64,000 nucleotides of DNA, from positions 248,001 through 312,000 of the forward strand of contig NZ_DATMFT010000005.1 of NCBI RefSeq assembly GCF_035556095.1, written 5' to 3'. Below the pieces are notes generated by a model. It had not been told where the DNA came from and made no database searches. It worked only from the letters and a program-made list of their open reading frames with translations. This DNA is from Parapedobacter sp035556095 (GTDB lineage: Bacteria; Bacteroidota; Bacteroidia; Sphingobacteriales; Sphingobacteriaceae). Of this stretch, positions 36,137 through 45,227 are shown one piece after another (positions within the stretch are counted from its first letter, which is position 1; the number at the start of each line of letters is the position of its first letter). Both the position numbers and the translations under genes were made by a program.

Positions 36137-37444
36137 TCAGTTCACGATCGGCAACCTAAGGCGGAACGTGGTGCCTCTCCCCTTTTCACTCTCGAACGTT
36201 AAACTGCCTTTAAATGCGTGTGCATACTCCTTGCACAGAAACAATCCGAGGCCGATACCACGCTCGTTGTTAGTGCCATAAGTCGACCTAGTCTTTAACG
36301 TAAATAATTCCGCCTGTTGGTCTTCATCGATGCCAATGCCATTATCTTCCACTACCAGCTCGCATTCCGTCCCTATCCGATTTGCGGTGACGCGGATACA
36401 GCCATTTGGCATGGTGAACTTAATCGCGTTTGCGATGAGATTACGGATAATCAGCTGCAACATATCACGATCCACCAACGCATACAGCGAATCATCAATG
36501 TCCGCTTCCAACGAAATATCCTTTTGACTGGCATAAATCTTTTGAACATCAATGACAGGTTTCAGCACCTGGTGAATGTTATTCCTCACCAGTGACATGC
36601 GGAATCCACTCAACTGGCTTTGTGACCACACCAACATGTTGGAGAGCATCTCTTGCGAACCGTGGAGTGCGGTCGCAAGCCCGCTTTCCACCTGTCTTCG
36701 CTCCTCGGGCGTCAGGCGATCGCTGGCTACTAACCTCACATAACTGTGCAGCGACGCTAACGGCGCCTGCAAATCGTGAGAAATGATCGAGAATAATTTC
36801 AGCTTTTCGTCATTCATCTTTGCCAAAGCAACCGTTTTCCGTTCTGCTGAATCCCTTTCACGGTTATAAGCCTCTTTGAGGTATGCCAAACTGAAAAAAC
36901 AGATAAAAATACCTGTCGCATAGGCAAAGGCCATATCGACAAAGTGAGCTCTGCTATTGGCGTAAGTAACGATTATCGTTTGAGGATAATGGTACTCGAT
37001 TACTAAAAGTCCGATAACCACCAGCAGAAAGAGTGTCACCCACCATTTATATAGCTTTTTTGGCGACATGATGATGATGACCACGAACGATAGCATAAAC
37101 GTCAGCAGCGAGGCGCCATGAACTCCCGCACTGAAAAAATAATTGATCGAAAACATCACAATACCCACGCCGGATGCAATGACCACTCCCCATACCACCC
37201 GTTGCCTGAAACGTGCCAGGTAATAGGCCACACTTATAAGCGCAGTAAAAACGAGAAAGATAAGAGACGTGATCTTCAGCCCCGAAAAATAGTTGAATGG
37301 GATATTGAAAACCATAATAAATATGACAACGAGACAAGCGGAATTCAGTAACCGGTTTTCCAATGATAGGGCTCGACCACCAACCAAGAAACGTAGCCAT
37401 CGCCCTACGTCCCATCTGTTTTTTTCTGGATGCCCGGTGGTCAT
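36137..37444 (-). CDS. membrane sensor histidine kinase
   Basis: Start preferred at ATG 37444 (MTTGHPEK); the frame is open to 37465. A TACTTTTG box ends four bases before this ATG, so the transcript may be leaderless. Six or seven membrane helices occupy residues about 25-190. The HisKA H-box is SIISHDLQAPLASLHSYVRL, followed by N-box LIRNLIANAIKFT, G1 VEDNGIGIDEDQ and G2 GLGLFLCKEYA. Autophosphorylating kinase in the inner membrane, with no partner response regulator nearby. Signal unknown. Confidence 0.93.
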   Translation of the reverse strand: MTTGHPEKNRWDVGRWLRFLVGGRALSLENRLLNSACLVVIFIMVFNIPFNYFSGLKITSLIFLVFTALISVAYYLARFRQRVVWGVVIASGVGIVMFSINYFFSAGVHGASLLTFMLSFVVIIIMSPKKLYKWWVTLFLLVVIGLLVIEYHYPQTIIVTYANSRAHFVDMAFAYATGIFICFFSLAYLKEAYNRERDSAERKTVALAKMNDEKLKLFSIISHDLQAPLASLHSYVRLVASDRLTPEERRQVESGLATALHGSQEMLSNMLVWSQSQLSGFRMSLVRNNIHQVLKPVIDVQKIYASQKDISLEADIDDSLYALVDRDMLQLIIRNLIANAIKFTMPNGCIRVTANRIGTECELVVEDNGIGIDEDQQAELFTLKTRSTYGTNNERGIGLGLFLCKEYAHAFKGSLTFESEKGRGTTFRLRLPIVN

Positions 37445-37672
37445 GGTGCAAAAGTAAGCAAACAAATTGAGTAAATTTTTTAATTCTAAGGTTAATTGCG
37501 GATGTGCAGTCTTTCAAAAAAATGACGCACCGTAAACTTTGCGGGCCGGCTATTCCACAAATATTTCCGATATTTGCGTATTCGCATGAACGCGCATCTT
37601 TGCGTACGATCATTCGGATTAACCGGGCAGACGTGTTACGGAAGCCCATCACGTACTTAATGCATAACGGGT

Positions 37673-37999
37673 ATGGTAACAATAACGGAGAAGGCAAAGC
37701 AACGCATCCTTGACATCATGGCCAAGGAAAATTACGACGGCACTTATTTTATACGTGTGGCAGTAGAAAGCGGCGGCTGTTCGGGGTTAAGCTATCGCCT
37801 TGACTTCGACAACGAGGAAAAAAAAGGCGATCAGGTATTTGAAGACAAGGGCATCAAAATATGCCTCGATATAAAGTCGTATTTGTATTTAGCAGGAACC
37901 GAATTAGACTATTCGGACGGGCTCAATGGCAAAGGTTTTGAATTCCACAACCCCAACGCGTCACGTACGTGCGCCTGCGGAGAAAGTTTTGCGGTATAA
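37673..37999 (+). CDS. IscA/HesB-type iron-sulfur cluster assembly protein
   Basis: A-type Fe-S carrier of 108 residues. The three conserved cysteines are in SGGCSGLSYRL (about residue 36) and CACGESF near the C-terminus (Cys-Gly-Cys type). It accepts and passes on iron-sulfur clusters in the cytoplasm. Start ATG 37673 gives the normal family start MVTITEKAKQRI. It stands alone between divergent and convergent genes; no isc or suf genes are in the window. Confidence 0.94.
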   Translation: MVTITEKAKQRILDIMAKENYDGTYFIRVAVESGGCSGLSYRLDFDNEEKKGDQVFEDKGIKICLDIKSYLYLAGTELDYSDGLNGKGFEFHNPNASRTCACGESFAV

Positions 38000-38017
38000 C
38001 CTAACCGGCATTCACCC

Positions 38018-38752
38018 TTATTTGAGTACAAACAGATCGTCTACCCCCAACAACCGACGACAAGTAAATCCTTCGGCATACTTCGCTCCGATGTATTTAC
38101 CGTATTCCCTGGCCCGTCCTTCAATGTATTCCAAAAAATCTGGCTTTGAGATGTACGTTTCCGGCTCGTCTGATTCGTACGCATCGCTGTGGAATTGCGA
38201 GCGGTATGCTTTGATGGCCCTGATTTTATCATTCCAACAAGCTGTCACGTCGACCGCAATGTCCGGCTTGATGTAGTAATCCTGGATCAACTGCAGTAGC
38301 AATCGTGGGCGATGGGGCACCTGGGGTGCATGCTCGTCGCTATGTGTTTCTATCTTCCGTAGGCCCGCAAGAAAGACCGAATCGTTGACGAGGTCTCCTG
38401 CCCTGCCATGGTCCGGATGGCGATCAACCAATGCATTGGATATAACGATATCGGGGCGGTATTTACGAATGGCCCGAATAACCACCAATTGGCTGATTTC
38501 GTCATTACGGAAAAAACCATCGCGCAAGCCAAGGTTTTCACGAGCGGACAATCCCAATATCTCGGCAGCATTTGCCGCCTCTACATCACGCGACTCAGCG
38601 GTGCCCCGCGTACCCAACTCGCCGCGGGTGAGGTCTACAACACCTACCCGCTTTCCCATTTGCACATGCTTGATGATCGTGCCTCCACAACCCAATTCGG
38701 CGTCATCGGGATGCACAGCGATGACCAGTAAATCCAGTTTGTTTTTGTCCAT
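38018..38752 (-). CDS. bshB1: bacillithiol biosynthesis deacetylase BshB1
   Basis: LmbE-fold zinc deacetylase of 244 residues that removes the acetyl group of GlcNAc-malate in bacillithiol synthesis. The zinc motif is AVHPDDAELGCGG (His14, Asp16, Asp17); other blocks are DLTRGELGTRGT, RDGFF, VDRHPDHGRAGDL and DVTACWNDKIRAIKAYRSQF. No signal peptide. It is downstream of a DUF4294 gene by three bases and likely in one operon with it. Confidence 0.94.
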   Translation of the reverse strand: MDKNKLDLLVIAVHPDDAELGCGGTIIKHVQMGKRVGVVDLTRGELGTRGTAESRDVEAANAAEILGLSARENLGLRDGFFRNDEISQLVVIRAIRKYRPDIVISNALVDRHPDHGRAGDLVNDSVFLAGLRKIETHSDEHAPQVPHRPRLLLQLIQDYYIKPDIAVDVTACWNDKIRAIKAYRSQFHSDAYESDEPETYISKPDFLEYIEGRAREYGKYIGAKYAEGFTCRRLLGVDDLFVLK

Positions 38753-38755
38753 ATA

Positions 38756-39382
38756 TCAAAAATACCCGTAAGCCGGGCGACGCTCAAGGCTGCGTATAAT
38801 GTTTTCAATTTCGAAATCCTCTTCGGCGTTGTAAGTATCTTTGAGGTTATGCCCGAAAACACGGGCAATCGACTGGTAAAAAAACGCGGTGATTCCACCA
38901 CGCAAATCCTTTACCACTTCGTAACTAGAGTTCCCCGTTTGGCGGTCGATAAGCTTAATCAGTATTTCGCCCTGTGAAATGGTTAGGTTCTTCACTTCAC
39001 GATTGAACATATCCTTGATTTCCTTCTCGCAGGCTTTGACCAACCGCTTTTGCTCCCGCCGATTGTCCGTCACTGCCAGGTCACGGTAGAGCTGCTGATA
39101 TTTATCTTGGGCGTACTTCGCGTATGGCAATACCTTGATGACATTGTAGCGCAAGCGAAGGTAACGGGCTTTGTCTTCCGGGCTCCTGAAAACCCGCGTA
39201 CGTGTTACCGTTACCTCTGGAATCAGCATCCAAGGTACCCGCTCGCCTTCGACCAACGTGGTAGCCACCGTACGCCGTTGGGAACGCAGGCTATCGGCCT
39301 GGCGCGACAACGTATCTTGCGCATACACCCCGCTTGCCAGCAGCGTTATACCCAAAAAAAGCATCAGTCGGATGAAAGCCAT
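38756..39382 (-). CDS. DUF4294 exported protein
   Basis: Protein of 208 residues with a signal peptide (MAFIRLMLFLGITLLASGVYAQ). The mature part has the DUF4294 pattern, including YLRLRYNVIKVLPYAKYAQDKYQQLYRDL and LIKLIDRQTGNSSYEVVKDLRGG. Function unknown; the family is widespread in Bacteroidota and often sits by bshB1. The pairing is three bases apart, so co-expression is likely. Confidence 0.9.
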   Translation of the reverse strand: MAFIRLMLFLGITLLASGVYAQDTLSRQADSLRSQRRTVATTLVEGERVPWMLIPEVTVTRTRVFRSPEDKARYLRLRYNVIKVLPYAKYAQDKYQQLYRDLAVTDNRREQKRLVKACEKEIKDMFNREVKNLTISQGEILIKLIDRQTGNSSYEVVKDLRGGITAFFYQSIARVFGHNLKDTYNAEEDFEIENIIRSLERRPAYGYF

Positions 39383-39470
39383 ATGATGTAATATTCAATA
39401 ATTATCCGTACATTTATGAGGTTAAATGAAAAGCCGATAACGGCTACCCACTATCCTTTTTACGGATATA

Positions 39471-39508
39471 CAAACTTAGCTAAAGTTGCTTTGATATGCA
39501 ATTATAAT
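39471..39508 (+). repeat. palindromic promoter-like repeat, copy B
   Basis: 38 bases matching copy A (31846-31883) at 35 positions. It contains TTAGCTAA with TAAAGTTG to its right and TTGC, 8 bases, GCAA. It lies about 100 bases before the RelA/SpoT start and may belong to its promoter. The second inverted arm seen in copies A and C is not evident here. Confidence 0.7.
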
Positions 39509-39609
39509 TGTGTGGGACCAAAGCATGATTGTCGGGCTTTCCATTATCGTGAAAAAAACACGAGCAGCGGAACGGAAGAAATTTTACATAAAAGGACAAG
39601 GCGATATGT

Positions 39610-41817
39610 ATGAAAGAATTGGTGATTGATTTAGAAGCAGAAAGCAAAGAAATACGTAAACGTTACCGTGCGTTACTGCGCGCTTGCAAGCCAACGCTGC
39701 AGCGCGGCGATAAACAGATGATACGCAAGGCCTTTGATATGGCGTTGGAGAGTCACAAGGATATGCGTCGCAAATCCGGTGAGCCTTATATATATCATCC
39801 GATTGCGGTCGCGCAGATTGCGGCGGAAGAAATTGGTTTGGGTACGACGTCCATTGTTTGTGCGCTGCTGCACGACGTCGTGGAAGACACCTCCATCACG
39901 TTGGAAGACGTGGAACGGGAATTCGGCAAAAAGGTTGCCCGCATCATCGATGGTCTGACCAAAATATCAGGCATATTTGACCCCAACAGCTCAATGCAGG
40001 CGGAAAATTTCCGTAAGATGCTGTTGACGCTAGCGGATGATGTCCGGGTTATACTTATCAAGTTGGCCGACCGTTTGCACAACATGCGCACGATGGACTT
40101 TATGCCGCGTGATAAGCAGCTCAAAATCGCCTCCGAAACCTCTTATTTGTACGCGCCCTTGGCCCATCGGCTGGGCTTGTACGCCATCAAGTCCGAGTTG
40201 GAAGACCTTTCCATGAAATATACCGATCCGGACACGTACAAATTCATTGCAAAAAAGCTGAATGAAAAAAAGGCCGAACGTGAGCGCTTTATCCATAATT
40301 TCGTAGAACCGATCAAGGAAATACTCAACGAACAGGGTGTCCATGCGGCGGTATTCGGTCGACCGAAGTCCATTTACTCGATATGGAACAAAATGCGCAA
40401 AAAATCCATCCCGTTTGAGGAGGTCTACGATCTGTTTGCCATCCGCATCATTATCGACTCCGAGCCAGAGAACGAGAAAGCGGATTGCTGGAAGGCCTAC
40501 TCCATCGTAACGGACCTTTACAGGCCTAATCCCGACCGTTTGCGCGACTGGGTATCTTCACCCAAAGCCAATGGTTATGAGTCCTTACACACCACGGTAA
40601 TGGGCCCTAAAGGCCAATGGGTGGAAGTACAGATACGGACCATCCGAATGAATGAAATTGCCGAAAAGGGGTTCGCTGCCCACTGGAAATACAAGGAATC
40701 CAATTCAGACAGCGGATTGGACCAATGGATACAAAAGGTGCGGGAAATTCTCAGCAATCCGGAGCCCAATGCAATGGATTTCCTCGACGATTTCAAGATG
40801 AATCTCTTCTCTGACGAGATTTTCATCTTCACACCGAAGGGCGCACTTATCCAGCTCCCCCACAATGCGACGGCGCTCGATTTTGCATTTGAAATACACT
40901 CCGACCTCGGGGCCAGTTGTATAGGCGCCAAGGTAAATCATAAATTGGTGCCCTTAAGCCACCACCTTCAAAATGGCGATCAGGTAGAGATTATCACGTC
41001 AAGCAAGCAGACCCCCAAAGAAGACTGGCTTAACTTTGTAGTAACCGCCAAAGCGAAGTCAAAAATCAAATCCGCACTCAAAGAAGAAAAGAGACGTGTT
41101 GCCGAAGACGGAAAGGAAATACTTGAGCGGAAGTTAAAATCCCTGAAAATCACCTATAACACGGAGAACATCAACAAATTGACCGTGTTTTTCAAGTTCC
41201 CGTCGTCACAAGATCTGTTTTATAATGTAGCAAAAGGCGAAATAGATATTAAGAATCTGAAGGAGTTCGCCCTCAGCGAGAAATCGACCGATCCGCAAAA
41301 CGGACAGCAGTTTAGTTCGCACATTAGCGGTTTGGTTGATAAAATCAATAAAAAAGACTACGAAACACTGTTGATTGGGGACGATCTGCAGAAAATCGAC
41401 TATACATTGTCGCCGTGTTGCAATCCGATACCGGGCGATGATGTATTTGGTTTCATCACCATCAACGATGGCATCAAAATACATCGCACCAATTGCCCCA
41501 ACGCGGCCAAACTGATGGCCAACTATGGATACCGCATTGTCAAGGCCAAATGGACTTCGCAAAAGGAGCTCGCATTCCTTACGGGTTTACGTATTGTGGG
41601 CATAGACGACGTAGGGTTGGTCAATAAAATCACGAAAGTGATTTCAGATGATTTCAAGGTAAACATACGGTCGATTACCATTTCCAGCAATGACGGGATT
41701 TTCGAAGGATCTATTATGATCTTCGTCAACGATACCGCCCACTTGGAGAACCTCATTAAACACCTCAAGCAGATCAAAGGGATCACCGGTATTACACGCT
41801 TTGATTCAAATAACTGA
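39610..41817 (+). CDS. bifunctional (p)ppGpp synthetase/hydrolase (RelA/SpoT)
   Basis: Protein of 735 residues, a long Rsh enzyme that makes and breaks the stringent-response alarmone. The hydrolase HD motif is intact (CALLHDVVED with His88-Asp89, plus KLADRLHNMRTM). The synthetase has VFGRPKSIYSIWNKM and GYESLHTTVMGP. TGS (FTPKGALIQLPHNATALDFAFEIH, about 415-440) and the C-terminal ACT domain (TGLRIVGIDDVGLVNKI...) are present. The only Rsh gene in the window, so probably the main alarmone enzyme. Regulated possibly by the upstream palindromic repeat. Confidence 0.96.
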   Translation: MKELVIDLEAESKEIRKRYRALLRACKPTLQRGDKQMIRKAFDMALESHKDMRRKSGEPYIYHPIAVAQIAAEEIGLGTTSIVCALLHDVVEDTSITLEDVEREFGKKVARIIDGLTKISGIFDPNSSMQAENFRKMLLTLADDVRVILIKLADRLHNMRTMDFMPRDKQLKIASETSYLYAPLAHRLGLYAIKSELEDLSMKYTDPDTYKFIAKKLNEKKAERERFIHNFVEPIKEILNEQGVHAAVFGRPKSIYSIWNKMRKKSIPFEEVYDLFAIRIIIDSEPENEKADCWKAYSIVTDLYRPNPDRLRDWVSSPKANGYESLHTTVMGPKGQWVEVQIRTIRMNEIAEKGFAAHWKYKESNSDSGLDQWIQKVREILSNPEPNAMDFLDDFKMNLFSDEIFIFTPKGALIQLPHNATALDFAFEIHSDLGASCIGAKVNHKLVPLSHHLQNGDQVEIITSSKQTPKEDWLNFVVTAKAKSKIKSALKEEKRRVAEDGKEILERKLKSLKITYNTENINKLTVFFKFPSSQDLFYNVAKGEIDIKNLKEFALSEKSTDPQNGQQFSSHISGLVDKINKKDYETLLIGDDLQKIDYTLSPCCNPIPGDDVFGFITINDGIKIHRTNCPNAAKLMANYGYRIVKAKWTSQKELAFLTGLRIVGIDDVGLVNKITKVISDDFKVNIRSITISSNDGIFEGSIMIFVNDTAHLENLIKHLKQIKGITGITRFDSNN

Positions 41818-41901
41818 TTCCATCACGGTGTTTGTATATCGGTGCGATATTGCGTAAATTTCATCTGTAACAACTTTTTCGTCAGCGGCAGATGAGAGAT
41901 C

Positions 41902-41957
41902 GCTAAACTTGCGTTATATGCCGCCTATGTAAACTTGCATATAAAGGCAACTTTAGC
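41902..41957 (+). repeat. palindromic promoter-like repeat, copy C
   Basis: Inverted repeat: GCTAAACTTGCGTTATATGC (41902-41921) against GCATATAAAGGCAACTTTAG plus C (41937-41957), about 18 of 21 positions pairing. The second arm, read on the minus strand, matches copy B in about 28 of 31 bases. The element overlaps the fur promoter. Confidence 0.75.
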
Positions 41958-41965
41958 TAAATTTG
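41935..41965 (+). promoter_or_regulatory. promoter of the Fur-family gene
   Basis: TTG (41935-41937), 20 bases, TAAATTTG (41958-41965): full Bacteroidota consensus, 16 bases before the ATG at 41982. The promoter is embedded in repeat copy C. Confidence 0.75.
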
Positions 41966-41981
41966 TACAATTAACTTTCGG

Positions 41982-42491
41982 ATGATGACTCAAACGGAAA
42001 ACTACCAGACGGTAAAGAAAATTTTCGAGGCGTATTTGGAGAACAAAAGCCTGCGCAAGACGCCCGAGCGCTACGCTATTCTTGAAGAGATTTACTCCAG
42101 GAACGATCATTTCGATGTGGAATCGCTTTACATCCACATGAAGAACAAAAAATACCGCGTTAGCCGGGCTACGGTATACAATACGCTGGAATTATTGGTT
42201 TCCTGCGATTTAGTGACCAAACACCAGTTTGGCAAAAACATGGCGCAGTTTGAGAAATCTTACGGATACAAACAACACGACCACATCATCTGTATCGAGT
42301 GTGGCAAAGTCGTGGAGTTTTGCGACCCCCGTATCCACCAAATCCAAAGTATGGTGGGCGAACTCCTGAAATTCGACATCAAGCACCACTCGCTAAATCT
42401 ATACGGCGTCTGCAACGATTGTTCCGAAAAAAAGGGCACCGACTTACCTGTATCTCCCGCAACCAAGAATGTGTTGGTAGAGACCGATTGA
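41982..42491 (+). CDS. Fur-family metal-responsive regulator
   Basis: Protein of 169 residues. DNA-binding helix RVSRATVYNTLELL (about 59-72). Metal-site residues visible: His99-Asp100-His101 and the structural zinc cysteines CIEC (104-107) and CNDC (144-147). The Fur/PerR/Zur branch cannot be told from motif alone; Fur (iron) is most likely. It lies between RelA/SpoT and purA, with its own promoter. A C-terminal extension after the second CxxC is variable. Confidence 0.93.
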   Translation: MMTQTENYQTVKKIFEAYLENKSLRKTPERYAILEEIYSRNDHFDVESLYIHMKNKKYRVSRATVYNTLELLVSCDLVTKHQFGKNMAQFEKSYGYKQHDHIICIECGKVVEFCDPRIHQIQSMVGELLKFDIKHHSLNLYGVCNDCSEKKGTDLPVSPATKNVLVETD

Positions 42492-42558
42492 ATGTGGACA
42501 GTGACATGCATCGCATCTTCCTTTTCGATTTAAAGCGGCAAGAATTTCAAAATAATGT

Positions 42559-42566
42559 TAGATTTG
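42559..42566 (+). promoter_or_regulatory. -7 box of a purA promoter
   Basis: TAGATTTG, a perfect TAnnTTTG, 95 bases before the purA ATG. A -33 TTG is not evident, so moderate confidence. Confidence 0.4.
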
Positions 42567-42661
42567 CCCCAAACTTGGTATGCTTTACAGCCGCATCATG
42601 ACGCACGGCTTACCTACCATTTCATTCATTACTATTTTTAATTTTTCAACGCTAATAAACT

Positions 42662-43936
42662 ATGCAAGTTGATGTGCTTCTGGGCCTACAATGGGGAGAC
42701 GAGGGAAAGGGCAAGATTGTAGACGTACTTTGTCCAAAATATGACATGATCGCTCGTTTCCAAGGTGGCCCAAATGCTGGCCATACCCTGGAATTTGACA
42801 ACCAAAAATATGTTTTGAACACCATTCCGTCGGGTATTTTCAATAAAGGCACGCTCAACCTCATTGGCAATGGTGTAGTTATCGACCCCATTATTCTGAA
42901 AAGGGAACTCGACACCTTAAAGAAAAATGGCTTTGATCCGGTGGCGGCCGGCAAGCTGGTAATAGCACGGAAAGCACACCTCATCCTTCCCACCCATCAG
43001 TTACTTGACGCCGCATCAGAAAGTAAAATGGGTGCTGGCAAAATCGGCTCTACCCTCAAAGGTATCGGTCCGACATACATGGACAAAACCGGGCGAAATG
43101 GCCTGCGCGTAGGCGACACTACCCTTCCCGACTTCATGGAACGCTATCAACGCCTTGTCGAAAAGCACAAATCCATCCTATCCCATTACGGCGAGATTCC
43201 CGACTTCAGGGAACGTGAGCAGGCGTTTTTGGATGCCGTCGAATTTCTTAAGACCATTCCACATGTGGATAGCGAGCATTTGGTAAACCGGTACCTTAGC
43301 GAAGGAAAAAGCATCCTTGCCGAAGGCGCGCAAGGGACCCTGCTGGATATCGATTTCGGCTCCTACCCCTTTGTCACGTCATCCAATACCACTACTGCTG
43401 GCGCATGCACGGGGCTGGGTATTTCACCGGCCAAAATCGGTGGCGTAATCGGTATCTTCAAAGCTTACTGCACACGGGTGGGTGGTGGCCCGTTCCCTAC
43501 CGAACTTGAAAACGAAACCGGGGAGAAACTCCGTCAATTGGGTCACGAATTCGGTGCTACTACCGGGCGTGCACGGCGCACGGGATGGATTGATCTTCCA
43601 GCGCTTAAATATGCCATCATGCTCAACGGCGTTACCGAATTAGTGATGACGAAAGCAGATGTACTAAGCGGTTTCGATAGCATACAGGTTTGTACCCACT
43701 ACATCCAAAACGGCGAGAAAATCGATTACATGCCTTACGACATCATCAGTGTGCCGCCCGAGCCGGTGTACGAGACGCTGCCGGGATGGGACCAAGACCT
43801 ATGCCACATCACCGAGCCCGGCCAAATACCGCGGACGCTCCAAGACTACATTGCGTATTTAGAGCGCCATCTCGGCGTGCCTATTCGGTACCTGTCGGTT
43901 GGTCCCGACCGCAAACAGACACTCGTGTTGAGTTAG
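42662..43936 (+). CDS. purA: adenylosuccinate synthetase
   Basis: Protein of 424 residues; condenses IMP and aspartate with GTP on the way to AMP. N-terminal QWGDEGKGKIVD is the GTP phosphate loop with the catalytic Asp, GPNAGHTLEF carries the catalytic His, and the IMP site has KIGSTLKGIGPTYMDKTGRNGLRVGD. The C-terminus has TEPGQIPRTLQDYIAYLE. Followed after 13 bases by pabB. Confidence 0.98.
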   Translation: MQVDVLLGLQWGDEGKGKIVDVLCPKYDMIARFQGGPNAGHTLEFDNQKYVLNTIPSGIFNKGTLNLIGNGVVIDPIILKRELDTLKKNGFDPVAAGKLVIARKAHLILPTHQLLDAASESKMGAGKIGSTLKGIGPTYMDKTGRNGLRVGDTTLPDFMERYQRLVEKHKSILSHYGEIPDFREREQAFLDAVEFLKTIPHVDSEHLVNRYLSEGKSILAEGAQGTLLDIDFGSYPFVTSSNTTTAGACTGLGISPAKIGGVIGIFKAYCTRVGGGPFPTELENETGEKLRQLGHEFGATTGRARRTGWIDLPALKYAIMLNGVTELVMTKADVLSGFDSIQVCTHYIQNGEKIDYMPYDIISVPPEPVYETLPGWDQDLCHITEPGQIPRTLQDYIAYLERHLGVPIRYLSVGPDRKQTLVLS

Positions 43937-43949
43937 CGTTAGTATTGCC

Positions 43950-45227
43950 ATGGTATCTTTGGCGTGCCACCTGGACGATAGTGAGGCATTCATCCAAAAA
44001 GCGTTGCAATGGGCAGCTCAATTTGACCACGTTTGCTACCTCGACTCCAACGGCTATCGCGACAATTACGGAAACATCAATGTGTTTATCGCCGTAGGAG
44101 CTACGGCGTCTTTCGTAGCCGATGGTGGAAACACCTTCACGTCCTTGCAGCAATTCCTTGATGGTTACCCAAACACTTGGGTACCCGGCTATCTGGGATA
44201 CGATTTGAAAAATGAGCTTGAACACCTCCAGTCGCAACACCCCAACCGGACGGGATTTCCGGACGCCTATTTTTTCGTTCCCGAATATACTTTCCTTATC
44301 GGCCAGTTTAATGTGGAAATTAAAGGTCGTGACCCTCAGCGCATTGTCGATCAAATCCACGCGATCGAACCTGTAGAGGAATCGCCTGGCTTTAACGGGA
44401 AGCTGAAATACCGGATGAACAAGACGGCATATTTCGCAGCGTTTGCCGATCTGCAGCGCCACATCCGCCAAGGTGACGCTTACGAGGTAAACCTTTGCCA
44501 GGAATTTTATGCTGAAAAAGCGATGCTCAACCCGCTAGCCGCTTACCGTCGGCTCAACGAGGTGTCGCCCACCCCCTTTTCATGTTTCTTTAAATTCGGG
44601 CATAAATATATCTTATCCGCTTCGCCGGAGCGCTTTTTATCGAAAAGCGCCAACACCCTCCTTTCCCAACCCATCAAGGGCACCGCGCCACGTGGTAAAG
44701 ACGCCATCGAGGACGAACGGATAAAAGCCAACTTGGCTACCAATCCGAAGGAAATCAGTGAAAACATCATGATTGTCGACCTGGTACGCAATGACCTCAC
44801 GCGCAGCGCTTCACCGGGCACGGTAAAAGCCGCCCAACTATTGCAAATTCATAGTTTTAAACAAGTCCACCAATTAATTTCAACCGTCACCTGCCAGATA
44901 CGGGATGACGTTGGCATGGTAGAAACCCTCCGAAATACATTCCCGCCGGGGTCAATGACCGGTGCGCCGAAAATCAGTGCCATGAAACTCATCGATCATT
45001 ATGAAAACAGCCGTCGGGGGGTATATTCGGGGGCGTTGGGCTATTTCAGCCCACAAGGCAACTACGATTTTAGCGTCGTTATTCGCACGCTTTTATACAA
45101 TGCGGAAAACGGCTATCTGTCATTCCATACAGGTGGTGCGATTACTGCCAATGCAGACCCGGAGCGAGAGTACAACGAGTGCCTATTGAAGGGAAAGGCT
45201 TTGTTTGAAGTACTCAAAGGCCATTGA
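43950..45227 (+). CDS. pabB: aminodeoxychorismate synthase component I (PabB-like)
   Basis: Chorismate-binding enzyme of 425 residues, the short form typical of PabB for folate synthesis. Motifs: GDAYEVNLCQEFYAE, LSASPERFL, QPIKGTAPRGKD (catalytic Lys), IVDLVRNDLTR, PPGSMTGAPKISAMKLI and the SFHTGGAITANADPEREYNE block. No glutamine amidotransferase (PabA) is adjacent. Anthranilate synthase TrpE is an alternative, but the length and lack of trp neighbours favour PabB. Ends overlapping the convergent M16 gene by 14 bases. Confidence 0.9.
   Translation: MVSLACHLDDSEAFIQKALQWAAQFDHVCYLDSNGYRDNYGNINVFIAVGATASFVADGGNTFTSLQQFLDGYPNTWVPGYLGYDLKNELEHLQSQHPNRTGFPDAYFFVPEYTFLIGQFNVEIKGRDPQRIVDQIHAIEPVEESPGFNGKLKYRMNKTAYFAAFADLQRHIRQGDAYEVNLCQEFYAEKAMLNPLAAYRRLNEVSPTPFSCFFKFGHKYILSASPERFLSKSANTLLSQPIKGTAPRGKDAIEDERIKANLATNPKEISENIMIVDLVRNDLTRSASPGTVKAAQLLQIHSFKQVHQLISTVTCQIRDDVGMVETLRNTFPPGSMTGAPKISAMKLIDHYENSRRGVYSGALGYFSPQGNYDFSVVIRTLLYNAENGYLSFHTGGAITANADPEREYNECLLKGKALFEVLKGH

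Noticed and set aside
37047..37697. 216-codon open frame on the minus strand
   Set aside because: Overlaps the histidine kinase in another frame; the kinase has all expected motifs.
39416..39613. 65-codon frame before RelA/SpoT containing TNLAKVALICNYN
   Set aside because: The similar peptide before the Nudix and Fur genes comes from the DNA repeat itself; copies are on different strands and frames, so it is a DNA element and not a conserved peptide.
43881..44471. 196-codon open frame on the minus strand
   Set aside because: Antisense to pabB and the purA end; no motif.
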